Part shown: positions 1 to 6,710 of the stretch, one piece after another
How the letters are laid out: each line of letters opens with the position of its first letter
Position numbering within the stretch: the stretch's first letter is position 1
DNA from: an uncultured bacterium
GTDB taxonomy: Bacteria > Armatimonadota > UBA5829 > DSUL01
Length of the DNA stretch: 11,142 bases
NCBI GenBank assembly: GCA_937967775.1
Contig: CALCJH010000058.1
Span: forward strand, 1-11,142
Direction of reading: 5' to 3'
Notes under the pieces: model-generated
What the model was told of the DNA's origin: nothing
Databases searched by the model: none
Seen by the model: the letters and a program-made list of their open reading frames with translations, nothing else
Made by a program: the position numbers and the translations under genes

Positions 1-294
1 CAGATGCCGGAAATCTTTGTAGGCCAGACAGCGCTCCCCCACCCGCTCCCGCGCACTGCGCAGGTGGGGTTCGTAGACATCGCATACGGCGATGACGTCC
101 ACGCGAGGATTACGCAGGAACCCGCCCAGATGCGCGCCGCCCATTCCGCCCACGCCGATGAATCCCAGCGTGATCCGCTCGCTTGCGGCCACTTTGTCCT
201 CCCGGCCCAGCGCCCGGGCAGGGATGATCGCGGGAAGCGCCAGGGCAGCGCCCGCTTTCAGGAGGCTTCTGCGGGTCAGCCGTCTGTCCTTCAT
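1..294 (-). CDS. Gfo/Idh/MocA-family oxidoreductase with Tat signal (partial, N-terminus only)
   Basis: The visible 98 residues are the N-terminus of an NAD(P)-dependent oxidoreductase of the Gfo/Idh/MocA family; the gene continues beyond the left edge. Residues 7-13 read TRRSLLK, a twin-arginine motif, followed by a hydrophobic Ala/Leu stretch and PARALG, so a Tat signal peptide is likely and the mature enzyme would lie outside the cytoplasm. The Rossmann nucleotide-binding loop GFIGVGGMG occupies residues 44-52, and the second strand VDVIAVCDV ends in the acidic residue expected to contact the cofactor ribose. The ATG at 294 is chosen because GGAGGT (302-307) lies 7 nt upstream and because it gives a complete Tat signal. 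Family members act on sugars, inositols or sugar derivatives, but the substrate-binding C-terminal domain is outside the window, so the substrate cannot be assigned. A 145-nt gap separates it from glcF, so it may have its own regulation. Confidence 0.88.
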   Translation of the reverse strand, partial: MKDRRLTRRSLLKAGAALALPAIIPARALGREDKVAASERITLGFIGVGGMGGAHLGGFLRNPRVDVIAVCDVYEPHLRSARERVGERCLAYKDFRHL

Positions 295-301
295 AAGTGA
301 T

Positions 302-307
302 ACCTCC
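302..307 (-). promoter_or_regulatory. Strong Shine-Dalgarno site of the Gfo/Idh/MocA gene
   Basis: On the minus strand this reads GGAGGT, 7 nt before the ATG at 294, and it fixes that start. Its bases fall inside a possible 5-bp hairpin (CTCCG / CGGAG, 304-316), so the site could be partly hidden in the mRNA. Confidence 0.7.
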
Positions 308-386
308 GCGGCGGAGCGCGCTCAGTCGGTCCTGCGGCAGCGCGCCAGCCGCCGGAGAGTTCCCTGAGAGGGTATCCTAATCCTGC

Positions 387-401
387 CCGGCAGAACGCCG
401 G
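387..401 (-). repeat. Perfect short inverted repeat (hairpin) in the leader
   Basis: CCGGC and GCCGG arms of 5 bp enclose a 5-nt loop. The sequence following it on the minus strand is GCAGGATTAGG, not a T-tract, so it is not a standard terminator. It lies about 40 nt after the glcF stop and about 90 nt before the next start. Confidence 0.4.
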
Positions 402-439
402 AAACAGGCCAAAAGACACGTGGGGAGAAAAGCCAGGTT

Positions 440-1774
440 TCAGTGCCGGGATGGAGAATCGCCGGACGTCGTGGCGCCGTCCAGGGCCAGATCCACGATC
501 TCGATGGGATGCAGGGCGCGCACGGAGCTGCCCTCCAGCTTCAGACCTGAGCGGATCCACATCTGACAGCCCGGATTGCCCGTGGCCACCACCTCCGCGC
601 CGGTGGACTCGATGTTGGTCACCTTGCGCTTCAGAAGCCGCACAGCCATGTCCGGCTGGGTGAAGCTGTAGACGCCCGCACTCCCGCAACAGTGATCAGA
701 TTCGGGCAAGTCCACCAGCTGCAGTCCCGGAATGGCGGAGAGCATGCGGCGCGGTTCCGAGCGGATCTTCTGCCCGTGTGCCAGATGACACGCGTCGTGA
801 TAGGTGACAGTCATCTCCACCGGCTTCAGTTCCGTCTGCTCCAGCAGGGCGGCGACCACCTCGGAGACATCCCGCACCTTCGCAGAGAACGCCGCCGCCT
901 GCTCCCGTTCCGGACTACCCTCGGGGAAGAGCCCTGCATACTCCTTCATGGTGGATCCGCATCCGGCGGAGTTCACCACGATAACATCACATTGCGCCGC
1001 CTCGAAAACAGCCATGTTCCTGAGCGCCATACGCGCGGCCTGGCGGCCGTAACCGTTGTGCACGTGTAGCGCTCCGCAGCAGCCCTGCCCCGACGGCACA
1101 ACCACCTCGCATCCGAGCTTCGAGAGCACTCGGACCGTTGCCATGTTCACCTCCGGGAAAAGCACGGGCATCACACAGCCTTCCAGCAGGCCCACCCGGA
1201 GCTTCTTTCCTCCGGCTGCAGGAGTGAGGCGCTGCAGACGGGAGGGACGCGGCGAAGGAAAGCGCTCCAGCCGCAGGTTTCCTCCATCCCCGTGGGCTCC
1301 CATGATCCGGCTGACAATCCCACCGGGGGCGGAGGGGGGGTTGCGAAGCAGCCGGGAAGGAAGCGTCGCAAAGAACATCGCGAGGGCCATCGTGGCCGAG
1401 TGGGTAAAGACCTCCATCAACAACCGGCGCCCGAGGCGCTGCCACACCGGGCGGTGGGCCGCTTCTTCAATGTGCGTCCGGGTGTGCTCGAGCAGAAGCC
1501 CGTACTTCACGTCCGACGGGCAGGCCGTCTCGCACGCGCGGCAGCCCAGACAGACATCCAGATGATGCAGCATGGAGCCGTCAAGGGCCGCCCGCCCCTC
1601 GGCCACAGAGCGCATCAGATAAATGCGTCCTCTGGGGGAATCCTCTTCCCGGTTCAGCTCAACGTAGGTGGGACACGCCTCCAAACAGAGCCCGCAATGG
1701 ATGCACTCAACCAGCTCATCGGTGAGCCTGGCCAGCGCGGTCTGATCGTCTCGCCGTTTGCGCGGCTGTGTCAT
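440..1774 (-). CDS. glcF: Glycolate oxidase iron-sulfur subunit GlcF
   Basis: GlcF is the electron-transfer subunit of the membrane-associated glycolate oxidase GlcDEF, which oxidises glycolate to glyoxylate and passes electrons towards the quinone pool. The 444-residue protein has two 4Fe-4S motifs: CIHCGLCLEACP (cysteines 24, 27, 30, 34) and CLGCRACETACP (75, 78, 81, 85). Two cysteine-rich CCG domains follow: GQGCCG at 229-234 with C272, then DACH at 327-330 with HCCG at 361-364 and C403. All are intact. The ATG at 1774 overlaps the glcE stop as ATGA and has GGGAGG three bases upstream. Reading 33 residues further upstream is possible, but that part lies inside glcE and has no family resemblance. 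It ends the coupled gene series. The family also includes lactate utilisation and glycerol-3-phosphate dehydrogenase C-type proteins, but the glcD-glcE-glcF order makes GlcF much the best call. Confidence 0.93.
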   Translation of the reverse strand: MTQPRKRRDDQTALARLTDELVECIHCGLCLEACPTYVELNREEDSPRGRIYLMRSVAEGRAALDGSMLHHLDVCLGCRACETACPSDVKYGLLLEHTRTHIEEAAHRPVWQRLGRRLLMEVFTHSATMALAMFFATLPSRLLRNPPSAPGGIVSRIMGAHGDGGNLRLERFPSPRPSRLQRLTPAAGGKKLRVGLLEGCVMPVLFPEVNMATVRVLSKLGCEVVVPSGQGCCGALHVHNGYGRQAARMALRNMAVFEAAQCDVIVVNSAGCGSTMKEYAGLFPEGSPEREQAAAFSAKVRDVSEVVAALLEQTELKPVEMTVTYHDACHLAHGQKIRSEPRRMLSAIPGLQLVDLPESDHCCGSAGVYSFTQPDMAVRLLKRKVTNIESTGAEVVATGNPGCQMWIRSGLKLEGSSVRALHPIEIVDLALDGATTSGDSPSRH

Positions 1775-3096
1775 ATGCCTCCCGGGAACCGTCCGGCGGG
1801 AAACACCCGCTGCGGATCGAGCTGATCTTTGATGCGCCGCATGACCTCTACGCCCGGCGCAGGCGTGGCCCATACGACTTCATTCGGGAGAGGCTCATGC
1901 GCGAAGACGCGCAAGGAGACTCCCCTGACGCCGGCCACCTTCTCGAGAATGATCTTTGCAGCCTGTTCCCGTGCTTCCCCCGCAAGCCCCGGGCATACGG
2001 CCCGGACAGTCCCCGCCACGACCCCGGCCAGGATCAGAGGGCGGCATCCGAAGAGTGCACAGGCTTCTTCCAGATGCGATACAAGGACAGGGATGTCCGA
2101 CGGCAACCCGGAGAGGACCAGCAGAGTCCCGTCCCGGGGAGTTTTCTCCAGGTTGGAGAGGCTGTGATGCCGCTCCCCGTTCCAGCCGAACTCCATCTCA
2201 GCGAACCCGCGGGAGCCGGTCGCCTCCAGGATGCCTTCAACGGTCTGCTGCTGACAGGCCAACTGTTCTTCCGTACCGTCGAATGCAACCAGCAAATAGA
2301 CGGCATGGTCCGCACGCCCATCCGGGCAGTAGAGGCGGGCCGCCTCACGGTTCAGCAGTTCCAACACCCGAGGCGCAAGCGGAGCGCCCTGCATCCGCGC
2401 AGCCGCTCCATCCGCATCCTCCCAGGAATCGAACATCCCCACAAACGCACGGGAAGCCTCCGGCGCAGGATGCAGACGGAAAACGGTCTCGACGATAACA
2501 CCCAGCGTGCCCAGGCTTCCAGTGTACAGGCGGCAGAGGTCATATCCTGCGGCGTTCTTCATCACCTTTCCGCCTGCCGAGACCAGCTCGCCGCGCGCGT
2601 CCACTATCTTCAGGCCCAGCACCAGATCTCTGGGAGCGCCGTAGCCCGCCCGTGATGGCCCTGACGCCCTTGCGGAAACGATCCCGCCAAGGGTCGCTTC
2701 CAGAAAGCCCGGAGGATCAAGCGCCAGCATCTGCCCGTTCGAAGACAGCAGTTCAACAGTACGGGCTCCGGTGACACCGGCCTCCGCGGCATAGACCAAG
2801 TTCTCCCGCTGGTAGTCGGTGACCCGATCCAGACGCCGGGTGCAAAGGGCAATGTCATATCCCGAGGGGGCCGAGCAACGCTCCGTCATAGTGCCGCCCC
2901 CGAGGGGGATTACCTTCAGGCTGTTCTCAGAGCAGAAGCGCACCGCCGCGCAGACCTCTTCGATGCTCGCGGGAAACACCGCGCCCACCGCTGGGGAACA
3001 CCCGCCCACGGCAAGACCCGCCGCCTCAACAGGACCTGCCACAGCCTCCTTCCCGAGCAGATCTTCCAGCCTCTGGAACAGACGATCGGGACTCAC
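1771..3096 (-). CDS. glcE: Glycolate oxidase FAD-binding subunit GlcE
   Basis: This 441-residue protein is a FAD-linked oxidase of the GlcE type, the second flavin-binding subunit of glycolate oxidase. The FAD_binding_4 region includes VIPLGGGT at about residues 62-69 and, further on, LGGIVSARASGPSRAGYG and KVMKNAAGYDLCRLYTGSLGTLG, the usual nucleotide-contact segments. The C-terminus DPQRVFPAGRFPGG matches the closing motif of FAD-linked oxidases. It is longer than the roughly 350-residue E. coli GlcE, with the extra length in the middle and C-terminal substrate-domain part. The start is GTG at 3096, one base after the glcD stop (TAG-C-GTG), with a GGCGG stretch upstream. The stop overlaps the glcF ATG. 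This spacing implies co-translation with both neighbours. Confidence 0.92.
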   Translation of the reverse strand: MSPDRLFQRLEDLLGKEAVAGPVEAAGLAVGGCSPAVGAVFPASIEEVCAAVRFCSENSLKVIPLGGGTMTERCSAPSGYDIALCTRRLDRVTDYQRENLVYAAEAGVTGARTVELLSSNGQMLALDPPGFLEATLGGIVSARASGPSRAGYGAPRDLVLGLKIVDARGELVSAGGKVMKNAAGYDLCRLYTGSLGTLGVIVETVFRLHPAPEASRAFVGMFDSWEDADGAAARMQGAPLAPRVLELLNREAARLYCPDGRADHAVYLLVAFDGTEEQLACQQQTVEGILEATGSRGFAEMEFGWNGERHHSLSNLEKTPRDGTLLVLSGLPSDIPVLVSHLEEACALFGCRPLILAGVVAGTVRAVCPGLAGEAREQAAKIILEKVAGVRGVSLRVFAHEPLPNEVVWATPAPGVEVMRRIKDQLDPQRVFPAGRFPGGI

Positions 3097-3097
3097 G

Positions 3098-4597
3098 CTA
3101 CACGGCCGCCTTTTTGTTCAGCACCAGGTCCGCGCATCCCCCTCCGCCCGGCAGCAGCTTGCCTGGATTGCAGAGTCCCTGCGCGTCGAAGGCGGCACGC
3201 ACCCGGTCCATCGTCGCGAGGTCTGCGTCCGAGAAGATCAGCGGCATAAACTCTAGCTTCTCCACGCCCACCCCATGTTCGCCGGTGATGGTCCCGCCCG
3301 CCTCCACGCACGCCCGCACGATCGCTGCGTTGCACTCCAGCACCCGCTGCACCTGCTCCTCGTCGCGGTCGTCATACAACACAATGGGATGCAGATTCCC
3401 GTCGCCGGCGTGGAACACGTTCGCGATGCGCAGGTCGAAATCGCGGGCGATTTGGCCGATCTTTTCAAGCACTTCCGGCAGAGCGCTGCGGGGAATGACG
3501 CAATCCTGAGTGCAGTGGCTTGGGGCCAGACGCCCGAGCGAGCCCACCGCCTTCTTCCGGCACATCCACAGCGCCGTGCGCTCCGCCTCATCCCGCGCGA
3601 TCCGAAGTTCTCGCACCGCGTGAGACTCGCAGATACCGCGGACCCGCGCCCCCAGCTCATCCAGCCCAGCCTCCAAGCCGTCCAGCTCGATGATGAGAAC
3701 CGCCTGCGCATCCAGCGGCAGCCCAAAATGGAACGCAGCCTCCACCGCCTGGATGACATTAGCGTCCATGAGCTCCAGAGCGGCCGGGATGATGCCCGCA
3801 GCGATGATGGAGGAAACGCAGCGGGTAGCATCTGTTATCGTCTCGAACACCGCCAGCGCCGTCCAGGTTTTCTGCGGTAACGGGGTCAGGCGCACTGTGA
3901 CCTCGGTCACGATTCCCAGCGTCCCCTCCGACCCTGTGATGAGACCCGGGAGATCGTAGCCCGGATTGTCTTCGGTCTCGCCCGGAATGTCCAGAAGCTC
4001 CCCGCACGGCAGAACCATCTTCAGGCCCAGCAGGTGATTGACCGTGACGCCGTACTTCAGCGTATGCGGTCCGCCCGCGTTCTCAGCAACATTACCTCCC
4101 AGGGTGCAGGCGGACTGGCTGGATGGGTCCGGTGCATAATGCAGGCCGTGCGCGGCGACCGCCTGGGTGACCTTCAGATTTACCACGCCGGCCTCAGCCG
4201 TCAGGCGGCGGTTGCGCAGGTCAATGTCCAGGATGCGGCGCATCCGCGTCAGTGAGATGATGATGCCACCCGGAGGCGCCATCGCCCCGCCCGAGAGTCC
4301 CGTGCCGGCTCCCCGCGCGACGAAGGGAATCCCGCGACTGGCCGCCAGACGCACAATGGCCTGCACCTCGGCGGTTGACGCAGGATGAACCACCGCAGCC
4401 GGACGCCGCCTCGCCATCGTGAAGCCGTCCGACTCATAGACCATGCGTTCCGCAGTGGTGGAGCAGACGTTCTCCGACCCCACGATGGCGGCCAGATCAC
4501 GCACCAGAGCGGTGTTGGAAGCTGTTTCGCCGGGAGCGGTCCGGGTATCGGCTGATGGCAGCATGATAGAAGGCGACCCTTTCCTGTCCACATCCAT
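3098..4597 (-). CDS. glcD: Glycolate oxidase catalytic FAD subunit GlcD
   Basis: GlcD is the flavin-containing dehydrogenase subunit of glycolate oxidase, related to D-lactate dehydrogenases. The protein has 499 residues. The FAD_binding_4 domain shows GAGTGLSGG (96-104) and, downstream, CTLGGNVAENAGG and LITGSEGTLGIVTE. The C-terminal FAD-oxidase domain has HAGDGNLHP (396-404) and GEHGVG (439-444), both diagnostic of the GlcD/D-lactate dehydrogenase family, and closes with NPGKLLP. The start is uncertain. ATG 4597 has a poor ribosome site and sits within TATAATG; an in-frame ATG at 4564 would give 488 residues, still complete for the fold, with AGGAAAGGG about 12 nt upstream. The gene starts 12 nt after the SDR stop and is followed by glcE and glcF. 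D-lactate or 2-hydroxyglutarate could be alternative substrates, but the DEF trio supports glycolate. Confidence 0.93.
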   Translation of the reverse strand: MDVDRKGSPSIMLPSADTRTAPGETASNTALVRDLAAIVGSENVCSTTAERMVYESDGFTMARRRPAAVVHPASTAEVQAIVRLAASRGIPFVARGAGTGLSGGAMAPPGGIIISLTRMRRILDIDLRNRRLTAEAGVVNLKVTQAVAAHGLHYAPDPSSQSACTLGGNVAENAGGPHTLKYGVTVNHLLGLKMVLPCGELLDIPGETEDNPGYDLPGLITGSEGTLGIVTEVTVRLTPLPQKTWTALAVFETITDATRCVSSIIAAGIIPAALELMDANVIQAVEAAFHFGLPLDAQAVLIIELDGLEAGLDELGARVRGICESHAVRELRIARDEAERTALWMCRKKAVGSLGRLAPSHCTQDCVIPRSALPEVLEKIGQIARDFDLRIANVFHAGDGNLHPIVLYDDRDEEQVQRVLECNAAIVRACVEAGGTITGEHGVGVEKLEFMPLIFSDADLATMDRVRAAFDAQGLCNPGKLLPGGGGCADLVLNKKAAV

Positions 4598-4601
4598 TAT
4601 A
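4596..4601 (-). promoter_or_regulatory. Possible -10 box at the glcD start
   Basis: The minus strand reads TATAAT, overlapping the first ATG of glcD. With a 17-nt spacer the -35 position reads GAGGGC, which is a poor match, so this is a weak candidate. If it is used, the mRNA would begin inside or past the first ATG and translation would start at the in-frame ATG at 4564. Confidence 0.2.
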
Positions 4602-4609
4602 TCTGACGT

Positions 4610-5326
4610 TCAGAGGAAGCCCTCTTTTGGCATGATCTGCAGGAGGTCCACACTGGCGCTCTCCGGCCGTTCCACGCACCAGACCGCGGCCTCGGCTACA
4701 TCCGCCGCCTTCATCATACGGGACCGGTCCAGATCCGACCCGGCTGTATCCCATAGCGGCGTGTCGGTGGCTCCCGGCAACAGCGCCGTGATGCGGACTC
4801 CCCTCCCACGGAATTCCGCCGCAAGCGAGCGCGTCAGGCCAAGCGCTCCCGCTTTGGAGGCGGCATATGCCGCCATCTGCGGAGCGGCCATATCCGCCAC
4901 CACTGAGAGGACGTTCACGATGTCCCCTCCCCCAGCCTCCAGCATCTGGCGGATGGCGGCGACGTTGCAGAAGTAGAGACCGGTGAGGTTCACTGCAATC
5001 GTTTGATGCCAGACTTCAGGTCCCAGCAACAGGGTGTCGCCGAAACGGCCTGTCCCCGCGCAGGCGATGAGAATGGTCACCGGTCCCAGATCCTGATGGA
5101 CCTGATCGAAGAGTCGTCCGGCGGCCCCGGGTTCGCTGATGTCGGCCGGATACGGATGGACAAGCGGCTTGTGCTCCGCCGCCAGCGATTCGAGCTGTTC
5201 CCGCGTTCGCGCCACCGCGGCCACGCGCACGCCCTTCGATGCCAGAAGGGCCGCCGCGGCCCTTCCGATGCCGCGTCCAGCCCCTGTTACAACCGCCACC
5301 CGCCCTGTCAGCAGCCTGCCGCTCAT
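4610..5326 (-). CDS. Short-chain dehydrogenase/reductase (SDR), candidate sepiapterin/pterin reductase by context
   Basis: This 238-residue protein is a classical SDR. The cofactor loop TGAGRGIG spans 14-21. Arg40 just after the second strand ([11 protein letters not shown]) favours NADP(H). The NNAG-type segment is the variant ACAG (88-91). The catalytic tetrad is present as Asn113, Ser141, Tyr154 and Lys158 (YAASK), and the PGATDT segment follows at 184-189. The start at 5326 is set by an ATGA overlap with the folE stop; the frame is open further upstream, but that part lies within folE. It is the third gene of a PTPS-folE-SDR run. In tetrahydrobiopterin synthesis the enzyme after PTPS is sepiapterin reductase, itself an SDR, so a reductase of 6-pyruvoyl-tetrahydropterin is the best contextual guess. 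Sequence alone shows only a FabG-like oxidoreductase; a keto-reductase of unrelated function remains possible. Confidence 0.85.
   Translation of the reverse strand: MSGRLLTGRVAVVTGAGRGIGRAAAALLASKGVRVAAVARTREQLESLAAEHKPLVHPYPADISEPGAAGRLFDQVHQDLGPVTILIACAGTGRFGDTLLLGPEVWHQTIAVNLTGLYFCNVAAIRQMLEAGGGDIVNVLSVVADMAAPQMAAYAASKAGALGLTRSLAAEFRGRGVRITALLPGATDTPLWDTAGSDLDRSRMMKAADVAEAAVWCVERPESASVDLLQIMPKEGFL
4612..4625 (-). repeat. Small hairpin at the end of the SDR gene
   Basis: The arms AGAGG and CCTCT form a perfect 5-bp stem with a 4-nt loop, covering the last SDR codons and the first base of its stop. No T-run follows, so it is not a classical terminator. It sits just before the candidate TATAAT and the glcD start, at the one point between the transporter/pterin block and glcDEF where coupling relaxes. 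Confidence 0.3.
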
Positions 5327-5895
5327 CCCGGATTTTCCCTTTTTGCCACCTGGAGCAGCTGGAAGAACTCGGCGCGGGTCTTCTCGTCCTCGTGGAACTC
5401 GCCCGACACCGAGCTGGTCACCATCAGCGACCCCTGCTTCTGCACCCCGCGCGTCATCATACACAGATGCTGCGCCTCCAGTACGACGGCCACTCCCTGA
5501 GGCTGCACGGCGCACTCGATGGCGCTTGCGATCTGCTGGGTCAACCGCTCCTGCACCTGGAGCCTCCGGGCGAACATGTCCACAATGCGCGCCACCTTGG
5601 AGAGCCCGATGATCTTGCCGTCCGGGATATATGCCACGTGCGCCCGTCCGAAGAACGGCAGCAGATGGTGCTCGCACAGCGAGTAGAACTCGATGTCGCG
5701 GACGATGATCATGCTGGTGTGCTCTTCGTGGAAGACCGCGTTGTTCAGCACGGTCTCAAGATCCATCCGGTAACCGCTGGTCAGAAACTCGAACGCTTTG
5801 GCCGCCCGGGACGGAGTCTTGAGCAGACCCTCCCTTTCGGGATCCTCGCCCACAGCCTTGATGATGGCTTTGAAGTGTTCCTCCACCCGCGTCAC
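5323..5895 (-). CDS. folE: GTP cyclohydrolase I
   Basis: FolE converts GTP to 7,8-dihydroneopterin triphosphate, the entry step to folate, tetrahydropterins and 7-deazaguanines, in the cytoplasm. The 190-residue protein is of normal bacterial length and complete. The zinc ligands are Cys74 and His77 in [10 protein letters not shown] and Cys145 in QHLCMMTRG. The catalytic histidines (His76, His143) and the signature [16 protein letters not shown] N-terminal segment (here [13 protein letters not shown], 16-28) are also present. GTG 5895 overlaps the PTPS stop as GTGA and is preceded directly by GGAGAGGA. A second in-frame GTG at 5886 has that same ribosome site at a more usual distance, so the protein may begin at residue 4. 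The stop overlaps the SDR ATG. Its position immediately after PTPS shows that its product feeds PTPS rather than only folate. Confidence 0.96.
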   Translation of the reverse strand: MTRVEEHFKAIIKAVGEDPEREGLLKTPSRAAKAFEFLTSGYRMDLETVLNNAVFHEEHTSMIIVRDIEFYSLCEHHLLPFFGRAHVAYIPDGKIIGLSKVARIVDMFARRLQVQERLTQQIASAIECAVQPQGVAVVLEAQHLCMMTRGVQKQGSLMVTSSVSGEFHEDEKTRAEFFQLLQVAKRENPG

Positions 5896-6710
5896 TCCTC
5901 TCCGTAGTATTCGAAATAGTTGCGTTCCGTCTCGCGCACACAGACCCTGTGAAGCTGATCGCCAAGGCGAGGGCGCAGAAGGTTCCAGATGACCACTGCG
6001 ATGTTCTCGCTGGTCGGGTTCAGCTTCGCAAACTCGGGGAGATCCAGGTTCAGGTGACGGTGATCGAAGCGGTCAACCACGCATTCGTTGACCACCGCGT
6101 CTATCTCTCCGATGCGGCAGGCCAGCCCGCTGCGCGGGTCCACCTGCCCGCGGACAGTGACCTCCAGGCCATAGTTGTGCCCGTGGCCGTTCGGGTTGTT
6201 GCACTTCCCGAAGATGCGGCAGTTCTCCTGTTCCGAAAGAGCCGGACTGTGGAGCCTGTGCGCGGCGGCGAACTCATACGCGCGCGTCACGTAGACCGTA
6301 TTGCTGGAATCACCCATATAATCGCTCCAGAGAAAGTTATCTTCCCATACCCTCACGCGCTCAAGTCTCGCGCCGGGGATTCTCCCCTCGCAGGCGCGCC
6401 AGATCCAGACAGCCAGGTTTTCCGTGGAAGGGATACCCCAGGCCACCGCGGGATGGTCGCGCTCCAGGAAGCTTTCGTGCAGAGGCATCAGAAGCCCCTT
6501 AAGCACCCGGTCCACATCAGTGATGTTGACCACCATCCCGGTGCGCCCATCCAGCTGGCCGGAGCAGCATAGATCCACCGTGAAGTTGTGGCCATGCACG
6601 GACCGGCGCGTCAGACCGATCCCTGCTCCCGACTGGAACACATCGTCAGGGATGTTCTCGTAGCTGTGAGCCGCGCTGAAGCGGACCCTGCGGCGGATAT
6701 GGACCCTCAT
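5892..6710 (-). CDS. Tandem-domain 6-pyruvoyl-tetrahydropterin synthase (PTPS/QueD superfamily)
   Basis: The 272-residue protein is two PTPS/QueD domains fused head to tail; single-domain members have about 120-145 residues. The C-terminal copy (about 138-272) looks active. Its zinc ligands are His151 (FAAAHRL), His176 and His178; the catalytic Cys170 lies in [14 protein letters not shown]; the Asp216-His217 pair follows, then TSEN at 233-236 and Glu260. The [11 protein letters not shown] motif is that of PTPS proper, including animal enzymes, rather than of E. coli QueD. The N-terminal copy (about 1-132) keeps zinc histidines 15, 39 and 41, STEN (95-98) and Glu123. However, Leu33 occupies the aligned cysteine position and His78-Glu79 replace Asp-His, so it is probably not catalytic in the usual way. 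ATG 6710 overlaps the upstream permease stop (ATGA), with GAGGAG three bases before it. The stop overlaps folE. The substrate would be dihydroneopterin triphosphate from FolE. 6-carboxytetrahydropterin synthesis (QueD) is the alternative. Confidence 0.92.
   Translation of the reverse strand: MRVHIRRRVRFSAAHSYENIPDDVFQSGAGIGLTRRSVHGHNFTVDLCCSGQLDGRTGMVVNITDVDRVLKGLLMPLHESFLERDHPAVAWGIPSTENLAVWIWRACEGRIPGARLERVRVWEDNFLWSDYMGDSSNTVYVTRAYEFAAAHRLHSPALSEQENCRIFGKCNNPNGHGHNYGLEVTVRGQVDPRSGLACRIGEIDAVVNECVVDRFDHRHLNLDLPEFAKLNPTSENIAVVIWNLLRPRLGDQLHRVCVRETERNYFEYYGEE

Larger units (their letters stand above)
295..439 (-). other. 145-nt leader between glcF and the Gfo/Idh/MocA gene, with small inverted repeats
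   Basis: This is the longest non-coding stretch in the window. Read on the minus strand it holds four elements. A perfect CCGGC/GCCGG stem with a 5-nt loop lies at 387-401. A CCCT-CTC-AGGG stem lies around 363-373, inside CCCTCTCAGGGAACTCTCC. A 10-bp palindrome GAGCGCGCTC lies at 314-323. A CTCCG/CGGAG hairpin at 304-316 covers the ribosome binding site. The sequence TGCCG(GG)CAGGA occurs twice. No stem is followed by a T-run, so no Rho-independent terminator for glcF is seen. No convincing -35/-10 pair and no known riboswitch core was recognised. It may carry a promoter and a structured 5' leader, but that is inference. Confidence 0.45.

Noticed and set aside
387..401. Rho-independent terminator after glcF
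   Set aside because: The 5-bp stem is short and is followed on the minus strand by GCAGGATTAGG, with no run of T.
360..402. Resemblance to riboswitch fragments: CTGAGAGGG on the plus strand (TPP-like) and CTCTCAGGG on the minus strand (glycine-like)
   Set aside because: The other conserved blocks are missing: no ACCTGATC-type segment for TPP, and no GGAGAG plus GAAGGGG core before the minus-strand motif for glycine. The short matches come from one small inverted repeat.
1768..2655. Long plus-strand open frame of 295 codons
   Set aside because: It lies antisense to glcE. Its translation is rich in Arg, Pro, Gln and His, with no recognisable family or ribosome site. It is a by-product of GC-rich coding sequence; the other plus-strand frames look the same.
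5323..6710. Queuosine / 7-deazaguanine (preQ0) cluster
   Set aside because: FolE plus a QueD-superfamily protein would fit, but queE and queC are absent and the active domain has the [11 protein letters not shown] motif of PTPS. It is kept only as an alternative.
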